A DNA stretch of 64,000 nt from contig NZ_CP019236.1 in the NCBI RefSeq assembly GCF_001955695.1, forward strand, positions 1,612,001 through 1,676,000, given 5' to 3'. The translations under genes and the position numbers were made by a program. Positions 1 to 8,125 of the stretch are shown one piece after another. Under the pieces are notes generated by a model that was not told the DNA's origin, made no database searches, and was given only the letters and a program-made list of their open reading frames with translations. The stretch comes from Rhodoferax koreense. Its GTDB lineage: Bacteria; Pseudomonadota; Gammaproteobacteria; Burkholderiales; Burkholderiaceae_C. Numbering within the stretch: the stretch's first letter is position 1; each line of letters begins with the position of its first letter.

Positions 1-261
1 GCGCATGCGGTGGTAGCGGGTCAGGCTGTCCATGATGGTCTGGTTGAACGCATGGCCCATGTGCAGCGTGCCGGTCACGTTCGGCGGCGGCAGCTGGATG
101 GCGAACGACGGCTCGCCAGCCTGCGGCGCCCGCGTGCCGCGGTAGCCCGCCGCCGCGTAGCCGCGCCGCTCCCATTCCGGGCCCCAGTGGGCCTCGATGG
201 CGGCGGGCTCGAAGGATTTGGACAGGCTGTCTAAGCCGGGCTGCTGAAGTGTGTCGCTCAT
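1..261 (-). CDS. valS: Valyl-tRNA synthetase, N-terminal part (cut by window edge)
   Basis: Class I aminoacyl-tRNA synthetase that charges tRNA-Val in the cytoplasm. Only the first 87 codons are present; the gene runs off the left edge. The class I ATP-binding signature is visible as [13 protein letters not shown] at residues 58-70, with HMGH as the HIGH motif, preceded by the usual EAHWGPEWE segment. The ATG is followed by [16 protein letters not shown], a normal N-terminus for this family. It is divergent from yaaA. A 10-bp hairpin followed by a T-run on the coding strand lies about 20 b upstream of the start (see separate entry). Confidence 0.93.
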   Translation of the reverse strand, partial: MSDTLQQPGLDSLSKSFEPAAIEAHWGPEWERRGYAAAGYRGTRAPQAGEPSFAIQLPPPNVTGTLHMGHAFNQTIMDSLTRYHRMR

Positions 262-282
262 GGATGACCCAGGGAAATGAAA

Positions 283-307
283 AACGGCATCCCGTTTGGA
301 TGCCGTT
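283..307 (-). terminator. Terminator-like hairpin in the valS leader (possible attenuator)
   Basis: Perfect 10-bp stem AACGGCATCC / GGATGCCGTT with a 5-nt loop. Read on the minus strand, the stem is followed by TTTTT, the form of an intrinsic terminator. It sits about 20 b before the valS start rather than after a gene, so it is either a leader attenuator for valS or the end of a short leader transcript. No valine-rich leader peptide is obvious. This reading rests on sequence form only. Confidence 0.45.
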
Positions 308-419
308 GGGAGATGGATGACAGGATGGGTGGATTTTAATCGCTGTCCAGCGGCCGTGGCCGGCGTTCACCTAAGATAGCCCGCTTCCCTCGGACTTCCG
401 CGTTACCTCCCTCCGCTCC

Positions 420-1196
420 ATGCTGTTTTTGCTGTCCCCCGCCAAATCGCTCGATTTCGACACCCCGACCGGCGAGCTGCCGCACACCCAGCCGCAGTTC
501 GTTGCGCAATCGACCGAACTGATCGCTTTGCTGAAGGCGCAGTCGCCTCGCCAGATCGCCGAACTCATGCACCTGAGCGATGCGCTGGCCGAGCTCAACG
601 TGGCGCGGTATCAGGCCTGGCGCCCGCGTTTCACCGCGCACAATTCGAAGCAGGCGGTGCTGGCCTTCAATGGCGACGTCTACGGTGGGCTCGACGCGGG
701 CAGCCTGGGCGCGGAAGACCTGGCCTGGGCGCAGGACCACCTGTGCATCTTGAGCGGCCTGTACGGCGTGCTGCGCCCGCTCGACCGCATGCAACCCTAC
801 CGACTGGAGATGGGCACGCGGCTGGCCGGCGGACATGGCGCCACGCTCTACAAGTTCTGGGGTGCACGCATCGCCGAGCACCTGAACAAGCGGCTGCGCA
901 GCGACAGCACGCCGGTGGTGGTGAACCTGGCCTCGCAGGAATATTTCAAGGCAGTGGACCTCGATGTCCTCAAGGCGCGCGTGGTCGAATGCGTTTTCGA
1001 GGAGTGGAAGAATGGCCGGTACAAGATCATCAGCTTCATGGCCAAGCGCGCGCGCGGCCTGATGGCGCGCTACGCCACGACGCAGCGGCTCAGCCTGCCG
1101 CGGCAGCTCGAAGGCTTCGACCTGGAAGGTTATGCGTTTGCCGCCGCGGCCTCCGAGCCCGACCGGCTGGTCTTCCGCCGCAAGACCGCGGACTGA
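420..1196 (+). CDS. yaaA: YaaA family peroxide-stress protein (DUF328/UPF0246)
   Basis: Cytoplasmic protein of 258 aa, the usual size for the family. The E. coli homologue is induced by OxyR, lowers intracellular free iron during peroxide stress, and binds DNA. The diagnostic N-terminus MLFLLSPAKSLDFDTP is present, as are the conserved NGDVYGGLDA segment and the basic C-terminal stretch around KFISFMAKRARG-type residues. No signal peptide or membrane segment is seen. It stands alone between divergent valS and the oxygenase gene, which starts 43 b downstream with its own ribosome site. Confidence 0.93.
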   Translation: MLFLLSPAKSLDFDTPTGELPHTQPQFVAQSTELIALLKAQSPRQIAELMHLSDALAELNVARYQAWRPRFTAHNSKQAVLAFNGDVYGGLDAGSLGAEDLAWAQDHLCILSGLYGVLRPLDRMQPYRLEMGTRLAGGHGATLYKFWGARIAEHLNKRLRSDSTPVVVNLASQEYFKAVDLDVLKARVVECVFEEWKNGRYKIISFMAKRARGLMARYATTQRLSLPRQLEGFDLEGYAFAAAASEPDRLVFRRKTAD

Positions 1197-1239
1197 CCTC
1201 GGCCAGATCACGACAGCACCGCAACAGGAGGCTCCAGCC

Positions 1240-2127
1240 ATGACCCAGAGCACTTCCCCGCAGAACATCACACCGCAGCTCCGCCAGTGGATCATCGACC
1301 AGGCCGAAGCCGGCCATGGGGCCGACATCATCCTGCAGTCGATGCGCGACGCCGGCTGGCACGAGGAAACGGCGATGGACGCGATGGAGACCACGCTCAG
1401 CGAACACCTCGGCCCGCGCGCCGTGCAGGCTGCCCTGCAGGCGGCGCAGCAGGGTCGGCCCGGGGAAGCGGTGCCGGTGCCGGAGCCACTCCCGTCGAAC
1501 GGCCGGTCCTTCATCGATGCCGGCGACCGGCGGGTGCAGGTCCTATGCAGCATGCGCCAGCCGCGCCTCGTGGTATTGGGCAACCTGCTCAGCGCCGAGG
1601 AATGCGAGGAACTGATTGCGACCGCGGAGCCGCGCCTGCAACGCTCGCTGACGGTGGCCGTGCAGACCGGCGGGCAGGAGGTCAACGTCGACCGCACCAG
1701 CGACGGCATGTTCTTCAACCGGGGCGAAACCCCGCTGATCCAGCGCATCGAGGCGCGTATCGCGCGACTCCTGAACTGGCCGGAGGTCAATGGCGAAGGC
1801 CTTCAGGTGCTGCACTACCGGCCAGGCGCGGAATACAAGCCGCACTACGACTATTTCGATGTTGGCGCCGCCGGCACGCCCACCATCCTCAAGCGCGGCG
1901 GCCAGCGCGTCGCCACATTGGTGATGTACCTGAACGAGCCGGAGCGGGGCGGCGGAACCACGTTCCCCGACGTCCATTTCGAGGTCGCGCCGCAGCGCGG
2001 CAACGCCGTGTTCTTCAGCTACGACCGGCCCGATCCTTCGACGCGCAGCCTGCACGGCGGCGCCCCCGTCCTGGCCGGCGAGAAGTGGATCGCCACCAAG
2101 TGGCTGCGCGAGCGTGAGTTCGTATGA
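1240..2127 (+). CDS. Prolyl 4-hydroxylase-like 2OG-Fe(II) oxygenase
   Basis: Predicted non-haem iron, 2-oxoglutarate-dependent dioxygenase of the P4Hc type, 295 aa. The iron ligands are visible as H202 and D204 (in YKPHYDYFD) and H272 (in TRSLHGGAP), with K282 (GEKWIATKW) in place to bind 2-oxoglutarate. The first ~75 residues form a separate helical region of unknown role. I chose the ATG at 1240 because GGAG lies 8 b upstream; an open frame extends further 5' into yaaA but has no ribosome site. The substrate cannot be deduced; bacterial relatives act on protein prolines or remain uncharacterised. Confidence 0.85.
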   Translation: MTQSTSPQNITPQLRQWIIDQAEAGHGADIILQSMRDAGWHEETAMDAMETTLSEHLGPRAVQAALQAAQQGRPGEAVPVPEPLPSNGRSFIDAGDRRVQVLCSMRQPRLVVLGNLLSAEECEELIATAEPRLQRSLTVAVQTGGQEVNVDRTSDGMFFNRGETPLIQRIEARIARLLNWPEVNGEGLQVLHYRPGAEYKPHYDYFDVGAAGTPTILKRGGQRVATLVMYLNEPERGGGTTFPDVHFEVAPQRGNAVFFSYDRPDPSTRSLHGGAPVLAGEKWIATKWLREREFV

Positions 2128-2137
2128 ACATGAGCCC

Positions 2138-2209
2138 CGTTCGTGCTGAGCCTGTCGAAGCACCCGATCATCCTGAGCTTGTCGAAGGGGCTGAGCCTGT
2201 CGAAGCACC
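2138..2209. repeat. Three tandem copies of a CTGAGCYTGTCGAAG dispersed repeat
   Basis: The core CTGAGCCTGTCGAAG (or CTGAGCTTGTCGAAG) occurs three times in 72 b, at about 2147-2161, 2173-2187 and 2191-2205. The gap between the oxygenase and the hydrolase consists largely of it. I recognise this core (reverse strand CTTCGACAGGCTCAG) as a short dispersed repeat found in many proteobacterial intergenic regions. Its function is unknown. Confidence 0.7.
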
Positions 2210-2251
2210 TGGTTTCTTCGCCAACGCCGGTTCATCACGCGTCCCGATCGC

Positions 2252-3136
2252 ATGCAAGTAAAAGCCAACGGCATCTCCCTCGAGGTCGAGGACACCGGCG
2301 CGCCCGGCCGCCCCGTGGTCCTGCTGATCATGGGCCTGGGCATGCAGCTCACCGGCTGGCCGCCGGCCCTGGTGCGGGCCCTCGTGGATGCCGGCTACCG
2401 CGTGGTGCGGCTCGACAACCGCGACATCGGCCTGAGCCAGCATTTCGACCAGCTCGGCACACCCAATGTGTTGTGGACCGCGACCAAGCTGCGTTTCGGC
2501 CTGCCCGTGCGCCCGCCCTACAGCCTGCGCGACATGGCGCTCGACGCCGTCGGCGCACTCGATGCGTTGGGCATCCGCAAGGCCCACGTGGTCGGCGCCA
2601 GCATGGGCGGCATGATCGCGCAACGCGTGGCGTTGGCCGCGCCGGACCGCGTCGCCAGCCTCACCAGCATCATGAGTTCGAGCGGCGCGCGCCATCTGCC
2701 GCCGCCGAAGCCCGAGGTCTTGCGCCTGATGATGCGCCGCCCGGTCGACCAGAGCCGGCCAGGCCTGATCGACCACGCGGTGAGGCTCTTCCAGGCGATC
2801 GGCAGCCCCGGTTTTCCCACGCCCGAGGCCGAACTCCGCGCGCGCGTGGCCGAATCCATGGACCGCAGCTTCCACCCGGCCGGCACCGTGCGCCAGATGG
2901 TGGCCGTGGGGGCCGATGTCACGCGTGCGCTCGAACTCATCAACCTGCGCGCCCCCACGCTGGTGCTGCACGGCCGGGCCGACCCCCTGGTGCCGTATGC
3001 CTGCGGGGAGGACACGGCGCGCCGCATCCAGGGCGCGCGGCTGGTCGGCATCGACGGCATGGGCCATGACCTGCCACCCGGCGTCGTCGAACGGCTGTTG
3101 GTCGAACTGCAGCCCCACCTCGCAACACACACCTAG
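2252..3136 (+). CDS. Alpha/beta hydrolase
   Basis: Cytoplasmic alpha/beta-hydrolase fold enzyme of 294 aa. The nucleophile elbow is GASMGG with Ser117; the acid is probably the Asp in HGRADPLVPY, and the base is the His in GMGHDLPP near the C-terminus, giving a complete catalytic triad. The N-terminus (QVKANGISLEVEDTG) resembles the family that includes 3-oxoadipate enol-lactonases and esterases, but no pathway genes lie nearby, so the substrate is open. The start has only a weak ribosome site. queF follows after 12 b, so the two may be cotranscribed. Confidence 0.85.
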   Translation: MQVKANGISLEVEDTGAPGRPVVLLIMGLGMQLTGWPPALVRALVDAGYRVVRLDNRDIGLSQHFDQLGTPNVLWTATKLRFGLPVRPPYSLRDMALDAVGALDALGIRKAHVVGASMGGMIAQRVALAAPDRVASLTSIMSSSGARHLPPPKPEVLRLMMRRPVDQSRPGLIDHAVRLFQAIGSPGFPTPEAELRARVAESMDRSFHPAGTVRQMVAVGADVTRALELINLRAPTLVLHGRADPLVPYACGEDTARRIQGARLVGIDGMGHDLPPGVVERLLVELQPHLATHT

Positions 3137-3148
3137 CTTGAACCGACC

Positions 3149-4015
3149 ATGAACACCCCCGAACAATCCCAGCTCGGCAAGACATCCGCCTACATCGACC
3201 AGTACGACGCCTCGCTGCTATTCCCGATACCGCGCGCTGGCAAACGGGCGGAGATCGGCCTGGGCGCGGACGCGAGCACGGGCCAGCAGCCGGTGCCGTT
3301 CTTCGGCGCCGACCTGTGGACGGCGTTCGAACTGAGCTGGCTCAACCCGCGCGGCAAGCCCCAGGTGGCGCTGGCCCACATCACCGTGCCCTGCGAGACG
3401 CCCAACATCGTCGAGAGCAAGTCGTTCAAGCTGTATCTGAACAGCTTCAACAACACGCGCTTCGCCGATGCCCAGGCCGTGCGCGACCGCATCCGCGCCG
3501 ACATCAGCGAGGCTGTCTGGCGCGGCAGCGAAACGCCCTCCACGGTCGGCGTGAAACTGCTCCTGCCCGATGCCTTCGACCGCGAGCCAGTGCACGAGAT
3601 CGACGGCCTGAGCCTGGACCGGCTCGATCTCGAGTGCACGCACTACACGCCAGCGCCGGAACTGCTCACCGCGACTTTCGACGAGGCCCCGGTCACCGAG
3701 GTCCTGACCAGCAACCTGCTCAAGAGCAACTGCCTGGTCACCGGTCAGCCCGACTGGGGCAGCGTGCAGATCAGCTACAGCGGGCCGCAGATCGACCAGG
3801 CGGGGCTGCTGCGCTTTATCGTGAGCTTTCGCAACCACAACGAGTTCCACGAGCAGTGTGTCGAGCGCATCTTCATGGAGATCTGGCGCCGCTGCCGGCC
3901 CATCAAGCTCACGGTGTATGCGCGCTACACGCGGCGCGGCGGGCTGGACATCAACCCCTTTCGCACCAGCCATCCGGCCGCGCTGCCGGCCAACATCCGC
4001 ATGGCAAGGCAATAG
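3149..4015 (+). CDS. queF: NADPH-dependent 7-cyano-7-deazaguanine reductase QueF
   Basis: Reduces preQ0 to preQ1 in queuosine biosynthesis, forming a thioimide with a catalytic cysteine. At 288 aa it is the long, two-fold (E. coli-type) form. The active-site Cys195 lies in [15 protein letters not shown], with Asp202 in the same motif; the NADPH/substrate region [16 protein letters not shown] (about 228-242) carries the conserved His and Glu. N-terminal [15 protein letters not shown] matches the long-form family. No preQ1 riboswitch can be recognised in the 12 b upstream. Other queuosine genes are not in the window. Confidence 0.96.
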   Translation: MNTPEQSQLGKTSAYIDQYDASLLFPIPRAGKRAEIGLGADASTGQQPVPFFGADLWTAFELSWLNPRGKPQVALAHITVPCETPNIVESKSFKLYLNSFNNTRFADAQAVRDRIRADISEAVWRGSETPSTVGVKLLLPDAFDREPVHEIDGLSLDRLDLECTHYTPAPELLTATFDEAPVTEVLTSNLLKSNCLVTGQPDWGSVQISYSGPQIDQAGLLRFIVSFRNHNEFHEQCVERIFMEIWRRCRPIKLTVYARYTRRGGLDINPFRTSHPAALPANIRMARQ

Positions 4016-4114
4016 GCGGCCGCCATTTGCGGATTCGTCGTCGAGGGGCTTGACCTTCCCATGGGGGCAAGGCCGAAGATGCCGGCCATGTACCGCAACC
4101 CGAGGATTCTTCCC

Positions 4115-4513
4115 ATGAACACCCCCCGCTCTTTCGCCATCCAATCGGCCAGCGCCGCCATCGGCCTGTGCCTCGCCGTGCTGACCGTGCCCGCCGTGGC
4201 ACAGTCCAAGATGGACCACGGCGCCCACAACGCGCCCGCCGCCCCGGCCGATGCGAGCCCGTCGACCAAGGCTTTCCAGGCCAGCGACGAGAAGATGATG
4301 AAGGACATGGGCGTGGCCTACACCGGCGACGCCGACCGTGATTTCGTCTCTCACATGATCCCGCACCACGAGGGCGCGGTGGCCATGGCCCAGGTTCAGC
4401 TGAAGTACGGCAAGGACCCGGAACTGCGCAAGATGGCGCAGGACATCGTCAAGGCCCAGGAAACCGAGATCGCCTTCATGAAGAAATGGCAGGCGAAGAA
4501 AGGGGTGAAGTGA
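4115..4513 (+). CDS. DUF305 family exported protein
   Basis: Predicted secreted or periplasmic protein of 132 aa with a signal peptide ending near VPAVAQ-SK (residue 30) and a four-helix DUF305 domain after it. The family signature DFVSHMIPHHEGAVAMA is present with His80, His84 and His85, residues likely to bind metal; DUF305 proteins are often linked to copper or other metal handling. I chose the ATG at 4115 because GAGGA lies upstream and it begins directly at the signal peptide; an upstream in-frame ATG would add residues not typical of a leader. It ends 16 b from the convergent anti-sigma gene. Confidence 0.85.
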   Translation: MNTPRSFAIQSASAAIGLCLAVLTVPAVAQSKMDHGAHNAPAAPADASPSTKAFQASDEKMMKDMGVAYTGDADRDFVSHMIPHHEGAVAMAQVQLKYGKDPELRKMAQDIVKAQETEIAFMKKWQAKKGVK

Positions 4514-4529
4514 AGGCGGCCGCGTCGCG

Positions 4530-5321
4530 CTACGACGTTTTCTGAATCAGCGCGCCTTTGAACAACACCGGTCCGGTCGGCCCGCCGGCGCCCGGCACGC
4601 CGCCGCGCGGCTCCAGGCTGATGGCCAGCGCAGGCACTTCGCGCACTTCGCCAGGGCCGGCGGGAATCCGCAGCACGCGGTCACGGCCTAGCACGCCCAA
4701 CGAGCGCGGCGCGCCCGAAGGCGGCAAGGCCCACAGCTGCAAGGACTTGTCCGGCGTTTCCTGGTAGTTGCCCACGCGCTGCAACACGAGCTGGCCGTTC
4801 TGCGCGTCGAAGGTCACCAGCATGGAAGCCGTGTCCTCGGTGGTGCCGGGCTGCGCATGGACCAGCACGGCCACGTACTGGATCTGCGGTGTCGTCGCAA
4901 GGCGGGTCTGCAACGTGGCGACCTCCTGGCCGAGCCGTTCACGCACTTGCGCCGTGTTGACCAGCGCCAGTACGGCTGCGGCCACGCCGGAAGCCGCCAA
5001 CCCGCGCCACAACCCGAGGCTGCCCAGCCAGCCGCCCCTGGCCGGCGCCTGGCGCGTCGCGCCAGCCTGCATGGACTGGCGCACCACGTCCGCAGCGACG
5101 AGGTTGTCGATACGCGTCCAGACCTCGGGCGCGGGGCGTTGTGCCGGCTGCAGTTCGGCGAGCGAAGCCAGCCGCGCCTGCCAGATCAGCAAGGCCGCGC
5201 GCACCGGTGGCTGTTCGCGTGCCATGGCCTCGAGCCGGCGCCGCGCGCCCGCGCGCAGGCTGCCGAGCGCGTACTGCGACGCCAGGCGGTCCAGCAGTTC
5301 GGGATGGTGTTGGATGTCCAT
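4530..5321 (-). CDS. Anti-sigma factor, RskA-type
   Basis: Membrane-anchored anti-sigma factor, 263 aa. The cytosolic N-terminal part (residues 1-100, starting HHPELLDRLASQYALGSL) resembles the sigma-binding region of anti-sigma K; one transmembrane helix follows at about 104-122 (LWRGLAASGVAAAVLALV), and then a periplasmic RskA domain with the typical VLVHAQPGTTEDTASMLVTF and LWALPPSG segments. It lies 9 b downstream of the ECF sigma gene, the normal sigma/anti-sigma operon order. Presumably it holds the sigma factor inactive until an envelope signal arrives; the signal is unknown. Confidence 0.88.
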   Translation of the reverse strand: MDIQHHPELLDRLASQYALGSLRAGARRRLEAMAREQPPVRAALLIWQARLASLAELQPAQRPAPEVWTRIDNLVAADVVRQSMQAGATRQAPARGGWLGSLGLWRGLAASGVAAAVLALVNTAQVRERLGQEVATLQTRLATTPQIQYVAVLVHAQPGTTEDTASMLVTFDAQNGQLVLQRVGNYQETPDKSLQLWALPPSGAPRSLGVLGRDRVLRIPAGPGEVREVPALAISLEPRGGVPGAGGPTGPVLFKGALIQKTS

Positions 5322-5330
5322 GGCGGCTTG

Positions 5331-5906
5331 TCAGGTGAAACCGGCCATGCAGTTGCGCAACTGCATCAGGCCGCGCCGGATCCAGGTCTTCACAGTGCCC
5401 AGCGGCAGGCGCAACTGGGCGGCGAGTTCGCCGTGGCTCAGGTCGCGCAGATAGGCCAGGCTCACCACCTCGCGCTGCCGGCCGTCGAGCTGGGCCAGGC
5501 AGTCGTGCAGCGCGCGCGCCTGCTGGCTGGCATCGGTGCTGTCCATCGGGTTGGCCGCCTCGCCTTCGAAGGTGTCGGCCATGATGTCGTCGAACTCCTG
5601 CGTCAACTGGGCGCGGTCCGCCGTGCGCCGGCGCAGGAAATCCAGGCCCCGGCTGCGCACGATCAGCCCCATCCAGGCCATGGGCGGGCTCAGGCTGGCA
5701 CGGTAGTCGCCGGCCACGCGCCAGATGGTGACGAAGGCTTCCTGCAACACGTCTTCCGCACCATCGCGCTGGCCGACCACGCGCAGCGCCAGGCCGTAGA
5801 GCTTGGAGGCGGTCCGGTCGTACAGGGTTTTCAGCGCCGCCTGGTCGCGCGCGGCCACCCGGTCGAGCAGTTCGATGAGTTCGGTGTCGGCGAGGACTTG
5901 GGGCAT
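5331..5906 (-). CDS. ECF RNA polymerase sigma factor (SigK-like)
   Basis: Extracytoplasmic-function sigma-70 factor, 191 aa. Region 2 is visible in LYGLALRVVGQRDGAEDVLQ and following residues, and region 4 near the C-terminus in QREVVSLAYLRDLSHGELA with the recognition helix TVKTWIRRGL. The start at 5906 (PQVLADTELIELLDRVAARD) gives the usual family length; the open frame extends much further upstream but with non-family sequence. It is cotranscribed with the RskA-type anti-sigma and is divergent from the DUF4331 operon across 278 b, which suggests that operon as its regulon. Confidence 0.9.
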   Translation of the reverse strand: MPQVLADTELIELLDRVAARDQAALKTLYDRTASKLYGLALRVVGQRDGAEDVLQEAFVTIWRVAGDYRASLSPPMAWMGLIVRSRGLDFLRRRTADRAQLTQEFDDIMADTFEGEAANPMDSTDASQQARALHDCLAQLDGRQREVVSLAYLRDLSHGELAAQLRLPLGTVKTWIRRGLMQLRNCMAGFT

Positions 5907-6090
5907 CGGCGGATTGTGCAATAACGACCGGTTTTGCCAAAAATACCCGTGCGCAGACCGGCACGCCCGGCCGTGCGGCGCGTGAAGTGACGCGGTGGTC
6001 GGGGGAAGGGCAAGACGGTGCGGCATGGTGTGCAGGTGGTACGCGACGGCAGGCTGCGCGGATTCAGCAGACACCGAAATTGCGCTTTTT

Positions 6091-6119
6091 TGAATCTGTT
6101 GCCGATTTCGCTTCGTATG
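6091..6119 (+). promoter_or_regulatory. Possible ECF-type promoter of the DUF4331 operon
   Basis: TGAATC, a 17-b spacer and CGTATG lie 66 b before the DUF4331 start. A CGT-containing -10 element is common for ECF promoters. The rest of the 278-b gap between the sigma gene and this operon shows no other feature I can support. The call is weak because it is one sequence without a second example. Confidence 0.2.
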
Positions 6120-6184
6120 GGTCAAGGGACGTAAGCCTTTGTACGTTCCGCCACCACCCACAACGTATTCACAGGAGCGAAATC

Positions 6185-7816
6185 ATGGTCTTCAGGTTTG
6201 CCAAAGTCGCGCAGGGTTGCTCCCTGTTGCTGGTCGCCGCCGCCGCAATGGCGTCGAGCCACCGCGAAGCCCCGTTCATCACCACCAGTCCGAAGGTGGA
6301 CGGCACGGATTTCTACATGTTTCGCAGCTACGAGGGCGTGGCCGGCAACGGCAGCGGCGGCCGTTCCGACTATGTGACCATGATCGCCAACTACCAGCCG
6401 CTGCAGGCTCCGTACGGCGGGCCGAACTACTTCCAGCTCGACCCGAACGCCCTGTACGAGATCCACATCGACAACAACGGTGACGGCAAGGAGGACCTGA
6501 CCTTCCAGTTCCGCTTCAACAACAAGCTCAACAGCGTGCCGCTGCCCATCGGCTCGGCCAGCGTGCCGATCCCGCTGATCCAGGCCGGCGCCGTGAGCCA
6601 GGTCAACGACCCGAACCTGAACCTCAACGAAACCTACACCGTGAGCGTGGTGCGCGGCGACCGGCGCAAGGGCGGGGCGCAGGCGGTGACCAAGGACAGC
6701 GGCGCGACGGTGTTCGAAAAGCCGGTGGACTACATCGGCGCCAAGACGCTGGGTGATCCGGCGGCTTATGAAGCCTACGCGCAGAAACACATCCACAGCA
6801 TCAAGATTCCGGGCTGCCCGGCCGGCAAGGACATCGGCAAGGTGTTCGTCGGCCAGCGCCAGGAAGGTTTCGCCGTGAACCTCGGCACGGTGTTCGACCT
6901 GGTCAATGCACCCGCGGCCTTCCTGCTCGATCCGGCCAACAAGGACGCGGTCGGCAAAGGCGGCAACCACGTCATCCAGAAGGCCAACATCACCTCGATC
7001 GCCATCGAAGTGCCGAAGGACTGCCTGACGGCCGGCGCCGATCCGGTAATCGGCGGCTGGACCACGGCCAGCATGCGCCAGGCGCGGCTGCTCAACGGCA
7101 AGCCGCCGTCGGGCCACCAGACCAGCGAGAAGGCCGGCGGCGCCTGGGTGCAGGTCTCCCGCCTGGGTCAGCCACTGGTGAACGAACTCGTGATCGGCCT
7201 GCCCGACAAGGACAAATTCAACGCTTCCAAGCCGCAGGACGACGCCCAGTTCCTCAGCTACGTGACCAACCCGAGCCTGCCCGCGCTGCTGGGTATCGCC
7301 CTGGCCGGCAATGCCTCCGCCGTGGCGCCGACCAATCTGCCGCGTACCGACCTGGCCACCGTGTTCCTCACCGGCATCGCCGGGGTCAACAAGCCGGCCT
7401 CGGTCGCACCGTCCGAAATGCTGCGGCTGAACACGGCCATCGCGCCGGTGATGTTCGCCGACCAGAACCGACTCGGCGTGGCCGGCGAGGTGCTGCGTGT
7501 CGGCGGCCCGGCCAATCTGGCCCAGGCCAAGGACCTGGCGGGCTTTCCGAACGGCCGCCGGCCCAAGGACGACGTGGTCGACATCGCGCTGGTGGCCATG
7601 CTCGGCGGGCTGTGCGTGATCAATGGCGACGGCAATGCCCTCGGATTGAACGGCGTGCCGGGCGTGCCGAGCCTGACCTCGGCCTGCAAGCCAGCCAGTG
7701 TGCCGCTGGGCGCGCAGTCGGCCAACATCCACGACGGTGTGGACCAGGCGACCGTGCCCTTCCTCGCCCGGTTCCCCTACCTCAACACACCGAACTCCGG
7801 TTCGGCATCTTATTGA
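6185..7816 (+). CDS. DUF4331 domain secreted protein
   Basis: Exported protein of 543 aa and unknown function. A signal peptide ends near AAAAMA, leaving the family-typical mature start SSHREAPFIT, followed by KVDGTDFYMFRSYE. A calcium-loop-like DNNGDGKEDLTF lies at about residues 96-107. The DUF4331 domain spans nearly the whole chain. The gene begins 8 b after an AGGAG ribosome site, opens the plus-strand operon and is divergent from an ECF sigma/anti-sigma pair. It is followed by a lipoprotein, a TPR protein and a HupE/UreJ-like protein. The cluster points to an envelope or secretion role, but no activity can be assigned. Confidence 0.85.
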   Translation: MVFRFAKVAQGCSLLLVAAAAMASSHREAPFITTSPKVDGTDFYMFRSYEGVAGNGSGGRSDYVTMIANYQPLQAPYGGPNYFQLDPNALYEIHIDNNGDGKEDLTFQFRFNNKLNSVPLPIGSASVPIPLIQAGAVSQVNDPNLNLNETYTVSVVRGDRRKGGAQAVTKDSGATVFEKPVDYIGAKTLGDPAAYEAYAQKHIHSIKIPGCPAGKDIGKVFVGQRQEGFAVNLGTVFDLVNAPAAFLLDPANKDAVGKGGNHVIQKANITSIAIEVPKDCLTAGADPVIGGWTTASMRQARLLNGKPPSGHQTSEKAGGAWVQVSRLGQPLVNELVIGLPDKDKFNASKPQDDAQFLSYVTNPSLPALLGIALAGNASAVAPTNLPRTDLATVFLTGIAGVNKPASVAPSEMLRLNTAIAPVMFADQNRLGVAGEVLRVGGPANLAQAKDLAGFPNGRRPKDDVVDIALVAMLGGLCVINGDGNALGLNGVPGVPSLTSACKPASVPLGAQSANIHDGVDQATVPFLARFPYLNTPNSGSASY

Positions 7817-7852
7817 CGCGGCCGCGGGCGCCGACCAACAAGGAGCTTTGAC

Positions 7853-8125
7853 ATGAAAAATTTCTCTATGGCAACCACGGCGATGGTGGCCGCGGCCACC
7901 ATCGCGCTCGGCGCCTGTGGTGGCGGCGGTGGCGGTGGTGGCACGGCCTCGGGCGGCGGCTTCGTCGATGGCACGGAGGTGCCGGTCGGCGTGGAGCAAG
8001 GCATCAAGGACGTGATCGCCTTCGCCAGGCAACTGATAGCCGCGACCAGCGAGACCAGCGAGCCGGTGCTGCTCGGCAATGCGAAGTTGGCCACCAGCGA
8101 GTCCGACGAGCCCGCCGACCTCTGA
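7853..8125 (+). CDS. Small Gly-rich lipoprotein
   Basis: A 90-aa protein with a lipoprotein signal (TIALGAC, lipobox cysteine at residue 22) followed by a run of eight glycines and a Gly/Ser linker, then about 50 residues with no family I recognise (EVPVGVEQGIKDVIAFARQL). Probably anchored in the envelope. AAGGAG lies upstream of the ATG. It sits between the DUF4331 gene and the TPR gene, and its stop overlaps the next start (TGATG), so it belongs to the operon. Confidence 0.7.
   Translation: MKNFSMATTAMVAAATIALGACGGGGGGGGTASGGGFVDGTEVPVGVEQGIKDVIAFARQLIAATSETSEPVLLGNAKLATSESDEPADL

Noticed and set aside
336..1790. 484-codon open frame on the minus strand
   Set aside because: Runs across yaaA and the oxygenase gene without a ribosome site or family match.
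3137..3148. preQ1 riboswitch before queF
   Set aside because: Only 12 b separate queF from the upstream gene; there is no room for an aptamer.
6122..8032. 636-codon open frame on the minus strand
   Set aside because: Antisense of the DUF4331 gene and lipoprotein gene; His/Arg/Val-rich shadow composition and no family.
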